In this document: in pieces, positions 63,597-64,000 of the stretch
Numbering within the stretch: the stretch's first letter is position 1
Layout of the letters: each line of letters begins with the position of its first letter
Source: CAYWMY01 sp046352935
GTDB taxonomy: Bacteria; Pseudomonadota; Gammaproteobacteria; Steroidobacterales; Steroidobacteraceae
Length of the DNA: 64,000 bases
NCBI GenBank assembly: GCA_046352935.1
Contig: JAXMGR010000016.1
Span: forward strand, 35,834-99,833
Direction of reading: 5' to 3'
Notes under the pieces: generated by a model
Told to the model about the DNA's origin: nothing
Seen by the model: only the letters and a program-made list of their open reading frames with translations
Database searches by the model: none
Translations under genes and position numbers: made by a program

Positions 63597-64000
63597 TCAG
63601 CCGACCTTCGGCAGGTGGCTCAGCGACTCGCGGATCGCCTCCGTCGGGTACTCGTAGTCCTGCAGCTCTCCCGCGAAATAGCGGTCGTAGGACCCCATGT
63701 CGAGCAGCCCGTTACCGGAGAGATTGAAGAGCAGCGTCTTCGGCTCGCCGCTCGCCTTGCACTCGCGTGCCGCGCGGATCGTCGCGGCGATGGCATGGCT
63801 GGATTCGGGGGCCGGCACGATGCCCTCGGTGCGTGCGAACAGCACAGCCGCCTCGAAGGTTTCGAGCTGCGGGATCGCGACCGCGTCGACGAGCCCTTCG
63901 TGCACGAGCTGGCTCACGAGCGGCGACGCGCCGTGATAGCGCAGCCCGCCCGCATGAATTCCGGGCGGCACGAAGTCGTGGCCCAGGGTGTGCATCTTGA
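63597..64000 (-). CDS. TrpB-like PLP-dependent enzyme, C-terminal part
   Basis: The last 134 codons of a gene that starts right of the window. LGHDFVPPGIHAGGLRYHG, the region TEGIVPAPESSHA and the phosphate-binding-type LSGNGLLD match the C-terminal part of the TrpB2 branch of tryptophan synthase beta subunits. TrpB2 proteins often act apart from TrpA. It is convergent with the AraC gene. The N-terminal half with the cofactor Lys is not visible. Confidence 0.82.
   Translation of the reverse strand, partial: KMHTLGHDFVPPGIHAGGLRYHGASPLVSQLVHEGLVDAVAIPQLETFEAAVLFARTEGIVPAPESSHAIAATIRAARECKASGEPKTLLFNLSGNGLLDMGSYDRYFAGELQDYEYPTEAIRESLSHLPKVG

Overview
The window is GC-rich, densely coded DNA from a bacterial chromosome or large replicon. 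It is most likely from a proteobacterium (Gamma- or Betaproteobacteria). The supports are Tat, lipoprotein and outer-membrane barrel proteins, the DUF1302/DUF1329/YCF48/MMPL module, and GntR-FCD and AraC-type regulators. No rRNA, tRNA, CRISPR array, transposase or phylogenetic marker gene was seen, so the lineage is only inferred. Both ends cut genes: a UbiD family gene on the left and a TrpB-like gene on the right.

Almost every gene fits one theme, a catabolic island built on molybdenum enzymes and prenyl-FMN decarboxylases. There are five xanthine-dehydrogenase-family hydroxylases: a three-subunit set at 12.6-16.2 kb, a two-subunit Tat-exported set at 17.1-19.8 kb, and three-subunit sets at 27.5-31.3, 49.9-53.6 and 53.8-58.1 kb. 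There are three DMSO-reductase-family loci: 0.8-3.3 kb (broken), 21.3-23.9 kb and 45.6-47.7 kb. There are four UbiD-type decarboxylases: 0-0.3, 4.8-6.2, 24.1-25.7 and 59.7-61.1 kb. Cofactor and maturation genes accompany them: two MoxR/VWA (CoxD/CoxE-like) pairs, two CoxG-like proteins, one XdhC/CoxF-like protein, a MoaD-like sulfur carrier and a His-rich CobW/COG0523 GTPase.

Layout. 0-6 kb: UbiD end, a small unknown protein, a frameshifted molybdopterin oxidoreductase, an aldehyde dehydrogenase and a divergent UbiD. 6-9.5 kb: CoxD/CoxE-like pair and CobW. 9.6-17 kb: dihydropyrimidinase-like amidohydrolase, nitrilase-fold amidase, CoxG, Mo-hydroxylase and GntR. 17-21 kb: IorAB-like hydroxylase divergent from XdhC. 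21-26 kb: intact molybdopterin oxidoreductase and UbiD behind an operator-like promoter. 25.8-35.5 kb, minus strand: a nine-gene operon running from a DHDPS-like lyase to MoaD, with a CoA ligase, NDP-forming acyl-CoA synthetase, acyl-CoA dehydrogenase and Mo-hydroxylase. 35.6-38.3 kb: GntR, SDR and a deacetylase/allantoinase-fold protein. 38.5-47.7 kb: DUF1329/DUF1302 divergent from YCF48/MMPL/molybdopterin oxidoreductase, probably envelope handling of a hydrophobic substrate. 47.7-63.5 kb: two divergent Mo-hydroxylase operons, one with CoxDE, the other with CoxG, aldehyde dehydrogenase, UbiD, a glutaryl-CoA-dehydrogenase-like enzyme and an AraC regulator.

Working model (inference): an aromatic or N-heteroaromatic carboxylate, possibly entering as a hydrophobic precursor, is activated to a CoA thioester. 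It is hydroxylated with water by Mo enzymes, decarboxylated by UbiD enzymes, opened by cyclic amidohydrolases and funnelled through CoA-thioester chemistry, possibly via glutaryl-CoA. The substrate cannot be read from sequence. The clearest anomaly is the pair of almost identical 2.5 kb DMSO-reductase-family cores 20.5 kb apart, one of which carries five frameshifting indels.
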